A program made the position numbers and the translations under genes. A DNA stretch of 64,000 nt from assembly GCA_022419385.1 (NCBI GenBank), contig JAJUBI010000007.1, positions 1,211,768 through 1,275,767 of the forward strand. The letters are read 5' to 3'. Below are positions 43,661 through 54,915 of this stretch, one piece after another (within the stretch, counting starts at the first letter, position 1; each line of letters begins with the position of its first letter). The notes under the pieces were generated by a model. It did not search any database and was not told where the DNA came from. It was given only the letters and a program-made list of their open reading frames with translations. This DNA is from Paraconiothyrium sp. Pb-2020. Its lineage: Eukaryota > Ascomycota > Dothideomycetes > Pleosporales > Didymosphaeriaceae.

Positions 43661-46077
43661 ATGTATCAACTGCTAAGTGCAATCGTCTTCTTTGGCAATC
43701 TTGCAAATGCCTGCCAGAAGGACTGGGATGCGCTTGCACGCCGCTCCCATCACCATCGAGAGCACAATCGCCATGCCAAACGTGCTGAAGTCGAGTACCC
43801 ACCACCATTAAGCGAGACAGAGTCTATCTTGGTGAATTCTTTCGACAACACGTCTATCTCGGAGTGGAGCTACTACTACACACATGGTGATCATTTAGGT
43901 TCGCACAATAAGAGCATGGCTGAGTGGACTGCACAAAAGTGGAGAGATGCAGGACTCGATGCCTGGCTTGAGGAGTTTCCGATCTGGGTGACGTATCCTG
44001 AGGCATGTAACAGTATTCCGAATTATGCAACCAACTCTTGACTAAGTCGATACAGCACAGTAGCTTGACTTTGATCAGGCCAGATAACACGACTCACGAG
44101 GCAAATCTTGTGGAAGACGTGCTTGCGGAAGATGACACAAGCTCATATCCCAACATCATCCCTGCTTATCACGGCATGAGTGCTTCAGGAACCGTTACTG
44201 CGGAGTATGTATATGTAGGGTGAATATTGCGCTTCCGTCCTGCCCTTCAATTCTGTTAACATGTACACAGGCGAGGCACGCGCGCAGACTTTCAGGTCTT
44301 GAAGGATGCGGGCATCGAGTTGGAAGGCAAGATTGCTCTTGCAAACTATGGCGGCATCTATCGTGGCACCAAGGTCAAGAACGCTCAGGACAATAATATG
44401 GCAGGTTGCGTTATCTTCACAGACCCTCTTGACGATGGTGAGGTGACTGAAGATAACGGCTACAAGGCCTATCCTAGTAAGCCTAACCAGGCGAATCGTG
44501 GTCTCATGCTGCGGCGACTCACATATTGTAGACGGCCCAGCCCGCAATCCGTCATCGATACAACGAGGCAGCGTCAGGTTCTCCTCACTCTATTCCGGAG
44601 ATCCAACTAGTAAGTTCACTGTGCGATATACATGCAGCTCAACTGATATGTACAGCTGTTGGATGGGCTTCTTCATGGAACTCGTCACGGGGAGATACCA
44701 AACCATACAACCCTTCAATTCCATCGATTCCCCTGAGTATGAAAGATGCTCTTCCACTGCTTGCAGCGCTGGAGGGTAATGGCGTCTCCGCTGAAAAGGC
44801 GAATCGCAGCGGCTGGCAAGGCGGTTTCAGTGATATCACCTACGACTCTGGCCCAACTCCGGGTGCCTTGGTCAATATCGATCACCTGATGAAGGGCTAC
44901 ATTGCACCTGTTTGGGATGTCATTGGTGTGATTAACGGTACGAGTCCGGATGAAGTAGTAGTCGTGGGAAACCATCGTGATGCGTGGGTCATCGGCGGAG
45001 CAGCGGACCCCAACTCCGGTAGTGCTATTCTCGTTGAGCTTGCGAATGCCTTCGGAAAGCTCCTCGCGAAGGGGTGGAAGCCAAGACGGACGATGTGAGT
45101 GAGTATCGTTGTATCACGGCTACATCACTAATTCGTTGGCTAGTATTCTAGGCTCCTGGGATGCTGAAGAGTTCGGCCTCCAAGGCTCCACCGAATGGGT
45201 CGAAACCCACCTCCCATGGCTTCAGACCACCACTGTGGCCTACCTGAACATGGATGTTGGAGTTTCTGGTCCACGCACAAATTTCGACGGGTCTGGTGAG
45301 ATACAAACTTTCGTGGTGGAGCAAATGAAGAAGATCCTTTATCCCGAGGGATATGGGAACTTTGCAACACTCTACGATATGTGGTTCAATACTACCCAAG
45401 GTACCATTTCGCCGCTAGGGAGTGGCAGCGATTACGCGAGTTTCTACCAAAATGGCATCGCAGCTATCGATGTTGGGAGCAGCAACGGCAAGAAGGATCC
45501 GGTGTATCACTACCACTCTAATTACGACTCCTACCACTGGATGTCTACCTTCGGTGATCCCGGCTTCAAGTTACATACCGCAATGAGGCAATTCCTGTCC
45601 CTGATTGTCTATCACATTGCTGATGATGCACTCATCCCGTGGGACCTTCCCCATGCTGCTACAGTACTCTTGTCTTACTTGTCCGAGCTGAATGAAACGA
45701 TCACTACCTCGGATTCTCCCGATCTAGACCTCACACCTCTCGCCGAAGCCATCGCAGAGTTCACTACGCAAGCTGAGCGTATCAGTAAGATTGGCCAGCA
45801 AGCACTTGCGTTCAATGACACGAATATTCTGGGCGTGGTAAACAGCAAATATCGCGATTTCCCGAGAGGCTTTGCGAGTGCAGGAGGCCTGCCAGGCCGA
45901 GAAACCTTCAAGAATATTATAAGTGCGCCTGGAATCGATAATGGATATGGTGCGGATGTTTTCCCCGCGGTAACGGACAATATAAATGGAGGCAATCAGA
46001 CGGCCGCTGAGGAATGGATTGAGAAGAGCGCGAACGCGGTGTTGAGAGCTGCGGAGATACTGAAGATTGGAGACTGA
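43661..46077 (+). CDS. Secreted or vacuolar M28 peptidase, glutamate carboxypeptidase II-like
   Basis: Six exons (43661-44002, 44056-44219, 44271-44476, 44532-44609, 44656-45094, 45144-46077) give 720 aa. Signal peptide MYQLLSAIVFFGNLANAC. Domain order: protease part with inserted PA domain, M28 catalytic core, and a C-terminal helical dimerisation domain as in GCPII and transferrin receptor. Zinc ligands visible: His and Asp in GNHRDAWVIGGA, Glu pair in SWDAEEFGLQGS, Asp447 in YLNMDVGVSG, and His in VYHYHSNYDSYHW. Family enzymes cleave C-terminal acidic residues from peptides. The first intron appears to be GC-AG (GAG|GCATGT at 44003), the only way to keep WVTYPEHSSLTLIRP in frame. N-glycosylation sequons are frequent, fitting secretion. 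Confidence 0.92.
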
Positions 46078-46699
46078 GAGCAAGTTACGTAGAACAATGA
46101 TCAACGATGACCCACGAGAGTTCTGACAGCTCCTATTTCTCCTTTGTTGAAAATGCACTGCGGGTCGGACGGCTGGCCTCATGTAGAGAATGGTGACTGG
46201 CATCGTAATCAAGCCAGCAGGTATGACTCTTACGTTCACCGCACCTATGCCAATGATGCTACGCACATCGACCGAAAGACACAGCAGTCATTGACGGCGT
46301 TGATCGTGTCGCGCCTTTGCTGCGAGGATGACTCCCATTCGCGCGCTAAGGTCCCACCTTCCTCTCTAGGCTGCTAGCTCGTCTGACTGCCCCACGTTGA
46401 GGACTCAGGCACTCCCGGGCTCCGCCTTATGCGGCATCGCAACAGCAAGACCGAGGATTGAAGTCAAGTGTGACTCTTCAGCAGACAAGTAATCGGCTCC
46501 TGGTGGTAACGATCTGTACGTAGACCGTCAATTGCTGCTGCCGCATCAATCCTGCACCAGGAGGTAGAGGCGGCGCGCACTATAACTTGAAGAAACACTA
46601 GATCCGGAGGACCTACTTAAGGGTGCGCAAAGTCACGATAACTCTGCACCATCACAATCCATCAGTTCAACGCCACTCTCCATTCTCTCCAGTCCCAAA
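46078..46699. other. Intergenic, promoter of the S58 peptidase
   Basis: 622 bp. A TATAA element at 46581 lies 119 bp before the S58 start. No other feature seen. Confidence 0.45.
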
Positions 46700-47908
46700 A
46701 TGTCTCAATCAGCTTCATCCTCCACTCCACGCCAGCGCGTCCGTGACCTTCTGCCTACTGTCCATCTCGGACGCTATCAGACCGGTCCAAAGAACAGTCT
46801 CACGGACATACCTGGTGTGCTCGTTTCCACGCAATCAATACGCTCCTCGCCAGCTTACCCAAACGCACCCCAAAATTCTATCAACACGGGCGTGACCACG
46901 ATTCTTCCGCGCAAAGACTGGTTCCACCAAGCCTGCTTCGCAGGCATCTTCCGCTTCAATGGCTCTGGAGAGATGACTGGGAGTCATTGGATAGAGGAAA
47001 CAGGACTCTTGCACTCGCCTATTGTCATTACTGGAAGCTTTGGGGTTGGCGCTGCGTACAATGGCATCTACGAGTATGCAATCCGCGAATATTCCGACGC
47101 GGAAGGGAAGGTCGACTGGTTCCTCACCCCTGTGGTGGCAGAGACATTCGACGGCTTCCTTCACGACGTCACTAAATTCGCTGTCACGTCACAACACATC
47201 GTCAAAGGCATCGACGAGGCGAGCAGTGACGCAGTACCGGAGGGCAACACGGGTGGAGGAACAGGCATGCTGGCACACTGGTTCAAAGGCGGGACTGGGT
47301 CGAGCAGTCGCATCGTTCCTGGGGAAGGCGAGAAGAAGTACACTATCGGCGCGCTTGTGCAAGCAAATTACGGCGCCATGCGAGACTTCCGTATATCTGG
47401 TGCGCCGATTGGTCGTCTCATCTTCGAGGAGCAGGAACGCATGGCTCGTGAGGATCCCTCGAATCCGAAGCTTATGTCGCAGGCATCCCTCCTCTTCAAA
47501 CACATCCAAGAGCACAAGGACAAGAAAGACGGATCCATCATCATCATCTTGGCCACGGACGCGCCGCTTCATCCCCTACAGCTTCAGCGACTTGCGAAAC
47601 GCGCAACAGTAGGTCTGTCGAGAGTCGGCGGCTGGGGTGCAAATCCGTCGGGCGACATTTTCCTGGCGTTTTCGACAGCGACCAAGGCCGAGGTACAGAA
47701 TGACGCTGATCGGTGGACGCCCAAGGAGAGGAACATCGACATGACCGAAGACGCGACCATCAACGCGCTCTTCGAGGCGGGTGCTGATGCGGTGGAAGAG
47801 GCCATTTTGAATGCTGTTTGCATGGCGGAAACGACGGTAGGATTCAACGCCACGGTGGACGGGCTTGATCTAGGCCGAGTCAAAGAGTTGATGGAGAAAT
47901 ATCTGTAG
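46700..47908 (+). CDS. S58 family aminopeptidase (DmpA/beta-aminopeptidase-like)
   Basis: Single-exon 402-aa protein. The family (DmpA, BapA; also ornithine acetyltransferase-like fold) is made as a precursor that cuts itself before the nucleophile. Conserved blocks are present: NSLTDIPGVLV near the start, the glycine-rich NTGGGTGMLAHWFKGGTGSS, VQANYGAMRDFRISGAPIGR, and the self-cleavage/nucleophile site KDGSIIIILATDAPLHPLQL with Ser279 (codon at 47534). The end of the fold is RVGGWGANPSGDIFLAFSTA. No signal peptide; probably cytosolic. Relatives trim N-terminal residues from D- or beta-amino-acid peptides and amides; the fungal substrate is unknown. It lies 622 bp downstream of the M28 peptidase on the same strand. 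Confidence 0.94.
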   Translation: MSQSASSSTPRQRVRDLLPTVHLGRYQTGPKNSLTDIPGVLVSTQSIRSSPAYPNAPQNSINTGVTTILPRKDWFHQACFAGIFRFNGSGEMTGSHWIEETGLLHSPIVITGSFGVGAAYNGIYEYAIREYSDAEGKVDWFLTPVVAETFDGFLHDVTKFAVTSQHIVKGIDEASSDAVPEGNTGGGTGMLAHWFKGGTGSSSRIVPGEGEKKYTIGALVQANYGAMRDFRISGAPIGRLIFEEQERMAREDPSNPKLMSQASLLFKHIQEHKDKKDGSIIIILATDAPLHPLQLQRLAKRATVGLSRVGGWGANPSGDIFLAFSTATKAEVQNDADRWTPKERNIDMTEDATINALFEAGADAVEEAILNAVCMAETTVGFNATVDGLDLGRVKELMEKYL

Positions 47909-49225
47909 TAGGGGGGCAATAGAAGTGAATGTCCTCATAGAAGCGAAAGACCCATCCTATGATGGCTTCATGATAATCGTCCCGTGTTCTCGTGTTCGAT
48001 CGTGATTGTGTTGGTCTTGAGCTTCCGTACTCTTTCGAGCGATTTTGAGGTTACATTTAGGTATCTCCATGCTTTGGCATTGGAGCGAACGGATTTCAAG
48101 ATGAGACAAATGGCAAGAACGTTGCATAGCTGAGGAGTCATTACCTTATGGGTCAAGGGCGGCATATGTCAGTGCAAGGGCGTTGCTACTCGGGCCTTCA
48201 TGAGGTCTTCCCTGATCTAGTAATTAGACAGCGCAACATCTTAGCGTGCGTCGTGCATTCTTACGGAGATGTTTTGCTTCTAGATTGGAACACATGTAGA
48301 TCATATTACATAGGGTCAGTAGGCATAGCTGCATAGGTATGTAGAATCAGGTCCGCTGATAGCTGGTTGGCAGGTCTTTTGCCGTCAGTGCCTTCAAACG
48401 TCGTCGTAAAAGTTGAGATGCAGGCTGAACCGGTGATTGTTATTGTTGCCTAAGGTGCGAAGTCATTGTGTTATGGTACGCGGAGTATAAATGTCGGTGA
48501 CGGGATTCCTACTCAATCGGCACTGGGAAAGAAATCGCACCGACCCTCCGACCCTCCGATAAACTGTAGTTAGTTTGATTGGTCGTTTCACCTCAACGTC
48601 CCGCATCCGCTTTTTTCGTATTTGCCGTATCGTGCGGTTGCAACTTTAGAATGTTGACCGCCAACGGACCGTCCGCGTAAGCCTGTACTATGTAGTCCTC
48701 CTGTCGGCCCTTTCGTGACCCTCGATTACTGGTCGTGGCCATCAGGCAGCCATTATCTGATCGGCTCTTACACGCAAATACAGTTCAAGCGAACGCTCAC
48801 AGGATCTGCAGGATCTGTTGTTCTGCCCTTCACTCTTTCCGGTCTTTCGCGATACGAGTTTTGGAAACATCGTACAACACCACAGCAGTATTTCTCCGGT
48901 CTGTATATAAGCTGCACGCAGGCCTTGTTTCATCAGTCCCACGCCCATAGCGCCGCTCTCCTGGAATCGAAGATCCAGTGCACGGTCGTGTTCGGTTGCG
49001 TATCCTCGCCCTGCGCACCGCGTCAGACTTAGCCCCATTCCATCCGAGGTTTCTCGAACGCACTACCTTCTCTTTGCGGTATAGCGCGCTCGACCAGTGC
49101 ATCAACCCCCGGCGGCTCGCCTCCCCGTCGCGTGGGTGGCATCGAGGGTTTCACGACAGTCATTCAGTCTCTTCCGCGACATACCTAGGGCCTACCTTCG
49201 TGTCCATCTAGTCAAGTTCACCATC
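47909..49225. other. Intergenic, promoter of the ABCB transporter
   Basis: 1.3 kb. A TATATAA sits at 48904-48910, 316 bp before the start codon, and a tandem CGACCCTC pair at about 48541-48556. The plus frame is open from an ATG at 49097 into the gene, adding 43 residues, but homology starts only after 49226. Confidence 0.45.
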
Positions 49226-52200
49226 ATGGCACCGCGGCCAGAGGAGATGGAGAAGGCGCCCATGCCGTTGCCTGGGACGGTCCCAGTGCCGGCACCCGTG
49301 CCAATCGAAGACACTTCCAAGGTTCTCGACGAGAAAACCTTGGAGGATGGAGATGCAAGTTCGGCGGCGGGATTAACCGAAGATGAGAAAGAGATTATCC
49401 AGAGACAGTTGGATGCGCCAAACGAGAATGTTGGCTACTTTACGCTATTCCGCTATGCCAACAAGAAAGAGATGCTTATCATGGGTGTGTCGTTCGTGGC
49501 CTCCGTTGCAGCAGGAGCTTGCCTTCCCCTCATGACACTCGTATACGGAAACTTTGCGGGGAGTTTCACCAGTTTTTCCGTCGATGCGCTTGCGGCAGAG
49601 CGTTTCCAGCATCAGATTAATACCTTTACACTGTATTTCGTCTATCTCGGTGGGTCTCACATTACACATTCCTTTTCAAAACAAGAACTGATTGAAAATG
49701 CAGGCATTGGTTCATTCGTATGTGTCTACGTTGGCATGATGGGGTTTTCATACACTGGAGAGCGCATTACACAGCAAATTCGCGAACTTTACTTACGAGC
49801 CATTTTTCGACAAAATATAGCCTTTTTCGATCATCTCGGTTCTGGTGAAATCACCACCCGTATCAGCTCTGGTAACATCCCTTCTTCTTACTTCATTGTG
49901 TGAATGCTGAAACCGATAGACATGGTATTGGTCCAAGACGGTGTTGGCCAAAAAATTTCGCTTTTCATCTCCGGCACTTCTATGTTCTTCGCAGCTCTCG
50001 TCGTCGGTTTCGTCCGAAGCTGGAAACTCACGCTCATTATGCTTTCTGCAACTGTAGCTATAGTTATCATGATGGGTTTCAACGGCGGTCGTATGAAGGC
50101 GAATCAGACCAAAGCTGTTGATGAGTACGCGACTGCCGGTACTCTTGCTGAGGAGGTGATCTCGTCTGCCCGCAACGTGACAGCTTATGGAACCCAGAAA
50201 AGACTCGAAGCCAAATACAAAACTTACCTAGACCGTGCTGCGCAGTGGGACTACAATTCCAAGTTTTGGCTAGCTTCGATGATTGCAGGTATGTGTATGT
50301 TGTCTCTATTGCTGTCTCTTCTCACACTGCTACAGGAATGATGGGTGTGCTCAATATGCAATATGCGCTAGCGTTCTGGCAAGGAAACCGCTTCCTACAA
50401 TCGGGAGAATTGGGTGTTGCGAACATCTTGACGGTTGTCATGGCTAGCATGGTAGCTGGTATCTCGATCGGCCACAACCTGCCGCACATGCAAGCATTCG
50501 GCCAGGCTGTAGCCGCAGCTACCAAGGTTTTCAACACCATTGAGCGCAGGTCTCCCATTGACCCCGAGACGGATGAGGGCGATACACCGGAAGAGTTTGT
50601 GGGCAACATCGAGTTCAAAGGTGTAAAACACATTTATCCCTCGCGACAAGATACCACCGTTCTCGAAAACTTCAATCTAAAAGTTGACGCTGGCCAAATG
50701 GTGGCAATGGTTGGTGCTTCGGGGTCTGGCAAAAGTACCATCTTCGGTCTGCTTGAACGGTTCTACCTGCCAATGAGCGGCCAAGTCTTCCTCGATGGTA
50801 GGGACATCAGCACACTAAACCTTAGGTGGCTACGGCGACACATAGCTATTGTGAGCCAAGAACCTGTCCTATTCAGCATCACCATCTACGAAAGCATTGC
50901 GCACGGTCTTGTCGGTACGGAGTTCGAGCATGTAAGTAACCTGTTCTGCTATCGTGTCCAAGACTGAGTCTTTCCAGGCTAGCGACGAGAAGAAATTGCA
51001 GCTTATCGAGGAAGCTGCCAAGACCGCCAACGCCTACAATTTCATCATGGAATTGCCAGACAAGTTTCAAACCAAGGTGGGAGAGCGTGGAAATCTCCTG
51101 TCGGGTGGACAGAAACAGCGTATCGCCATCGCTCGGGCCGTCGTCTCCGACCCTAAGATTTTACTTCTCGATGAGGCTACGGCAGCTCTTGATACTAAAT
51201 CCGAGAAGGTTGTGCAGGAAGCTCTGGACAAAGCCACCGAAGGCCGTACTACCATCGCCATTGCCCATCGTCTCTCCACGATTCGTAACGCGGATAACAT
51301 CGTGGTTATGGCCAAGGGAAGGATTGTCGAGCAAGGTACTCACGATGACCTAATCAGAAAGCACGGTGTATATCAGAGTTTGGTCCAAGCACAAGAATTA
51401 AGCTCCCAGATACAGCCAAGCAATCGCCTCTCTGAGATGTCCATAGGCGGAAAGGAGGCCGAGGTTACCGTTGAGGGCGAGAAGCTCAACCTCGTACGCA
51501 CTACCACCACAAAGGCTGCTTCGCTACACGCAAAGAAAGAGGAGAAGAAAGACAACTACAAGAATTGGGATCTCATCAAGTTCGGTTGGTTCATGAACAA
51601 GAAAGAGCATGGATTGATGTATGCGGGTTTCCTCTTCTGTCTCTGTGCCGGCGCCACACCCGCTATTCAGGCTATCTTCTTGGGTAACTCGATCAACTCA
51701 TTCTTCTCGCCTGGCACATCAACTGGTGGCCATGGAATTTCCTTTTGGTGTTGGATGTTCTTCATGCTCGGTATCCTTACGTGGGGCGCCTACTTCATGC
51801 AAGGTTTAACTCTGTCAAGGTCTTCAGCGTAAGTCACTTCGAGGATCAACATTAACATCATGACTAATACACACTAGTCTACTCATCTCACGTATTCGCG
51901 AGGACGCGTTCGGTGCCATCCTGCGTCAGGTAAGTTCCGACTGACCTCACTGGCTTGCTAACGCTGACCCGTTGTAGGACATCGAGTTTTTTGACAGTGA
52001 CACCGTAACTTCGGGATCTCTCGCTGCCTTCCTCTCCACTGAAGCCAATCGTCTTGCTGGTATGAGCGGCACTACACTTGGTGCCATCATCACCGCATGT
52101 GCCAGCGTCATCGTTGCCATTATCATCGGACTGTGCTTCGGCTGGAAGCTCGCTCTTGTGTGTACCTCAACCATCCCGCTCGTCATCGGCTGCGGCTATT

Positions 52201-53524
52201 TCCGATTCTATGCGCTCTTGCGCATGGAAAAGCGCACAAAAGAATCAACAGATTCCGCCTCGTTTGCCTGCGAGGCCGCGTCTTCGATTCGCACCGTGGC
52301 CACACTGTCTCTGGAAGGCCACTTACTGGAGCAATATCACGAGAAGCTTACCGCGCAAGGCAGGGGAAACCTGAAGTTCATGAACATATCGTCGCTATTG
52401 TATGCTATGAGCCAGGGCTTAGCTATGTTCATCTTTGCTCTTGTATTTTGGTACGGTGGTAAGTTGATGCTGAGTATGGAATATACTGTGCTACAGTTCT
52501 TCATCGTCTACTCGGCTATCATCAACGGTGCGCAGTCTGCCGGCGCTATCTTCTCCTTTGCTCCGGACATGGGTGAGGCGCGGGACGCCGCGATGCTGCT
52601 CAAATCTTTCCTAAACCGCGTGCCCAAGATCGACAATTGGTCTACCGAAGGCAAGAAGGTCGACCGTCTTACAGGAAAAGTTGAGCTTCAGTCCGTGCGC
52701 TTCAATTACCCCGGCCGTGCTGAACATCGCGTTCTGCGGGGTGTCAGCTTGACTGCGGAGCCGGGACAGTTCATCGCTCTAGTGGGTGCCAGTGGCAGCG
52801 GGAAGTCCACCATCATGCAACTCTTAGAACGCTTCTACGACCCGACCGCCGGCGCTGTTCTGGTCGACGACGTGGAGCTAAAGGACTACAACATCCAAGA
52901 CTACAGGGCGCAGTTGGCGATCGTGAGTCAAGAAACAACACTCTATACGGGTACGATTAGAGAGAACCTCCTAGCGGACAAAGATGACATCCCCGAGGAA
53001 CTGGTGGTTCGTGCCTGCAAGGATGCCAACATTTACGAATTCATCGTGAGTCGAAGCCAGTACCCTTGCACAACGCTCGAGCTGACAGTACGCAGATGTC
53101 CCTTCCTGATGGTTTCAACACCCTTGTCGGTGCGAAAGGTGCTCTCCTTTCCGGTGGCCAGCGCCAACGCATGGCCATCGCCCGCGCTCTGCTGCGGGAC
53201 CCCAAGATTCTGTAAGTTCTTTCGATCACCCGTCGTCTCCAACGGCATTTGGCTAATACCACACCCAGTCTCCTCGACGAAGCTACTTCAGCTCTCGACT
53301 CAGCCTCGGAACGAGTCGTCCAGGACGCGCTCGACGCTGCCGCACAAGGGCGAACCACCATTGCCATTGCGCACCGCTTGTCGACGATCCAACATGCCGA
53401 CGTGATCTATGTTTTTGATCAAGGGAAGATTGTGGAAAAGGGACGACATGATGAGCTAATGGGCAAGAGGGGGGTTTACTGGGAGCTGGCGCGGTTGCAA
53501 GACATGGGCGCGTCCCAATTCTAA
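49226..53524 (+). CDS. Full-length ABCB multidrug exporter (P-glycoprotein/Pmd1-like)
   Basis: Nine exons (49226-49649, 49704-49871, 49920-50288, 50336-50931, 50978-51828, 51878-51929, 51978-53045, 53096-53211, 53269-53524), all GT-AG, give 1299 aa in the (TMD-NBD)2 order of fungal Pmd1/leptomycin-type exporters in the plasma membrane. NBD1 has Walker A GASGSGKSTIFG, signature LLSGGQKQRIAIARA and Walker B ILLLDEATAALD; NBD2 has GASGSGKSTIMQ, LLSGGQRQRMAIARA and LLDEATSALD. Both halves look catalytically intact. The N-terminus is acidic and Pro-rich (PLPGTVPVPAPVPIEDTSK). The start at 49226 has CACCATCATGGC context. Introns fall close to motif borders (signature and Walker B of NBD2 are in different exons). 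Likely roles are azole/toxin efflux or export of a metabolite. Confidence 0.97.
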
Positions 53525-54590
53525 AACGAAGGAGGAGAGGGGTAAGTTGTGGCAAGTCGTATTTTGCAAATTGATTGAGCGTTTGATCGAGGATACCCCA
53601 CTTCGATGCACATTTTCAAGAGGAACGAACCAGAAGCCTATGTGCTCATGTAAGATATTGTAATTGAAAGTCAACAAGTCAAAGAAGCGAGACAACAGAT
53701 GGCCTGGTCAAAATATCCACAGGGGCAGGAAACGTGGATATTGTGCTGCAGCAAAGCCCAAGCGGTGTGTTGTGACACGCTGTCGCGAAGTCGATTCAGT
53801 GGTCACGACGCTGCGGGACCTGCACACGGAGATTGCGTACCTGCATGTGACATAGAGCTGCAGTAGAGCTGCAAGAAACCAATGGCTGCCCAAAGATCGA
53901 GATGGCACATGCTTCAGATCATCACCGGAGCTTCTACGCGGCCCTGCGTCCTTCTGTGGCGCACAAAGTGGACGCAAGGTCGTTTTCCACTGTCATAGGC
54001 TCGCCGCGGTTGTGTCAGGACACGTTTGTAGTGGTGATCAGAAGGGACAACGGACTAGACCGAGGAATGCCAGCGTAAGCCGACAGATGCCCGACGCCTA
54101 AAGCAAGAGAAAGGCCCGGAACAACTGCAATGCGGACTAGATCCAGGGGCAACGAGATAGGCTACACCAGCTTGCACGAGTCCAGTATGGGTGGAGGGCT
54201 GGAAGGCTAGCCAGTACAAGTCAGATGACATGCGGGCCCTGACGTCAGATGCATCTAGATTGCGCGATTTAGCGGCGATTTCGTGATGCGCCATCGATCA
54301 TCTTGGAGCGAATGCGGAATCAGGCGTCGTGAATGGGAATGTGGCCTCTTGCGCCACCGTCGTTCGCATTTGCGTGTGGCCCACCTGCACCCACCTGATG
54401 CGTGACGTTGATCCGACGTCATGGCGCCGCGTCCGAGCTTCCAGAGCTGTTGACAGAACTACAAGAAGCCCCTCACCACGCGCTCTCCCTTCGACTCCAT
54501 CATCACACACACTCAAGCTTCTCTCCAGACTCTCAACTACATCGCTTTACACAAACACCACCGTTCCTCCGAACAAACCACACACACATC
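53525..54590. other. Intergenic, promoter of the hydrophilin-like gene
   Basis: About 1.1 kb. The last 60 bp before 54591 are rich in AC/CT (ACAAACACCACCG...ACACACACATC), typical of the leader of a highly expressed fungal gene. No additional ORF is supported. Confidence 0.5.
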
Positions 54591-54915
54591 ATGTCTTCCA
54601 ACACCAACGCTCAGGGCGAGTACGTGCTAGCTACCCCTCCATACCCCGCCTCCTCAACATTTACTAACACTACTTAACAGGGGCATCGTCGAGTCCACCG
54701 TCAACACCGTCAAGGACAACGTCAACTGGGCTGCCAACAAGCTCACGGGTAACACCGAGGAGGCTCAGCGTCGCGCCAACCAGGAGCAGGCCAAGCACGG
54801 CAACACTGTCGGCGACAAGCTCGACGGCGCCGTTGGCACCATCAAGCACGGCACCAACGAGGCCACCGACAAGACCAAGGCCGACTACTACGACGGCAAG
54901 AGCCAGACCCACTAG
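54591..54915 (+). CDS. Small hydrophilin/LEA-like stress protein, 87 aa
   Basis: Exons 54591-54619 and 54681-54915, joined across a 61-bp GTACGT...CAG intron, encode MSSNTNAQGEGIVESTVNTV and then a charged, Gly/Asn/Lys/Glu-rich amphipathic helix with two similar segments (TVKDNVNWAANKLTGNTEEA and TVGDKLDGAVGTIKHGTNEA). There are no cysteines and few large hydrophobic residues, as in hydrophilins and the fungal glucose-repressible/clock-controlled small proteins (Grg1/Ccg1 type), which are abundant in conidia and under desiccation or starvation. Codon use is strongly C-ending and the leader is C/A-rich, both signs of high expression. It resembles that class in composition only; no specific family assigned. 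Confidence 0.85.

Noticed and set aside
49097..49225. Upstream in-frame ATG extending the ABCB protein by 43 residues
   Set aside because: The Arg-rich leader does not resemble ABCB N-termini and the downstream ATG has the better context.
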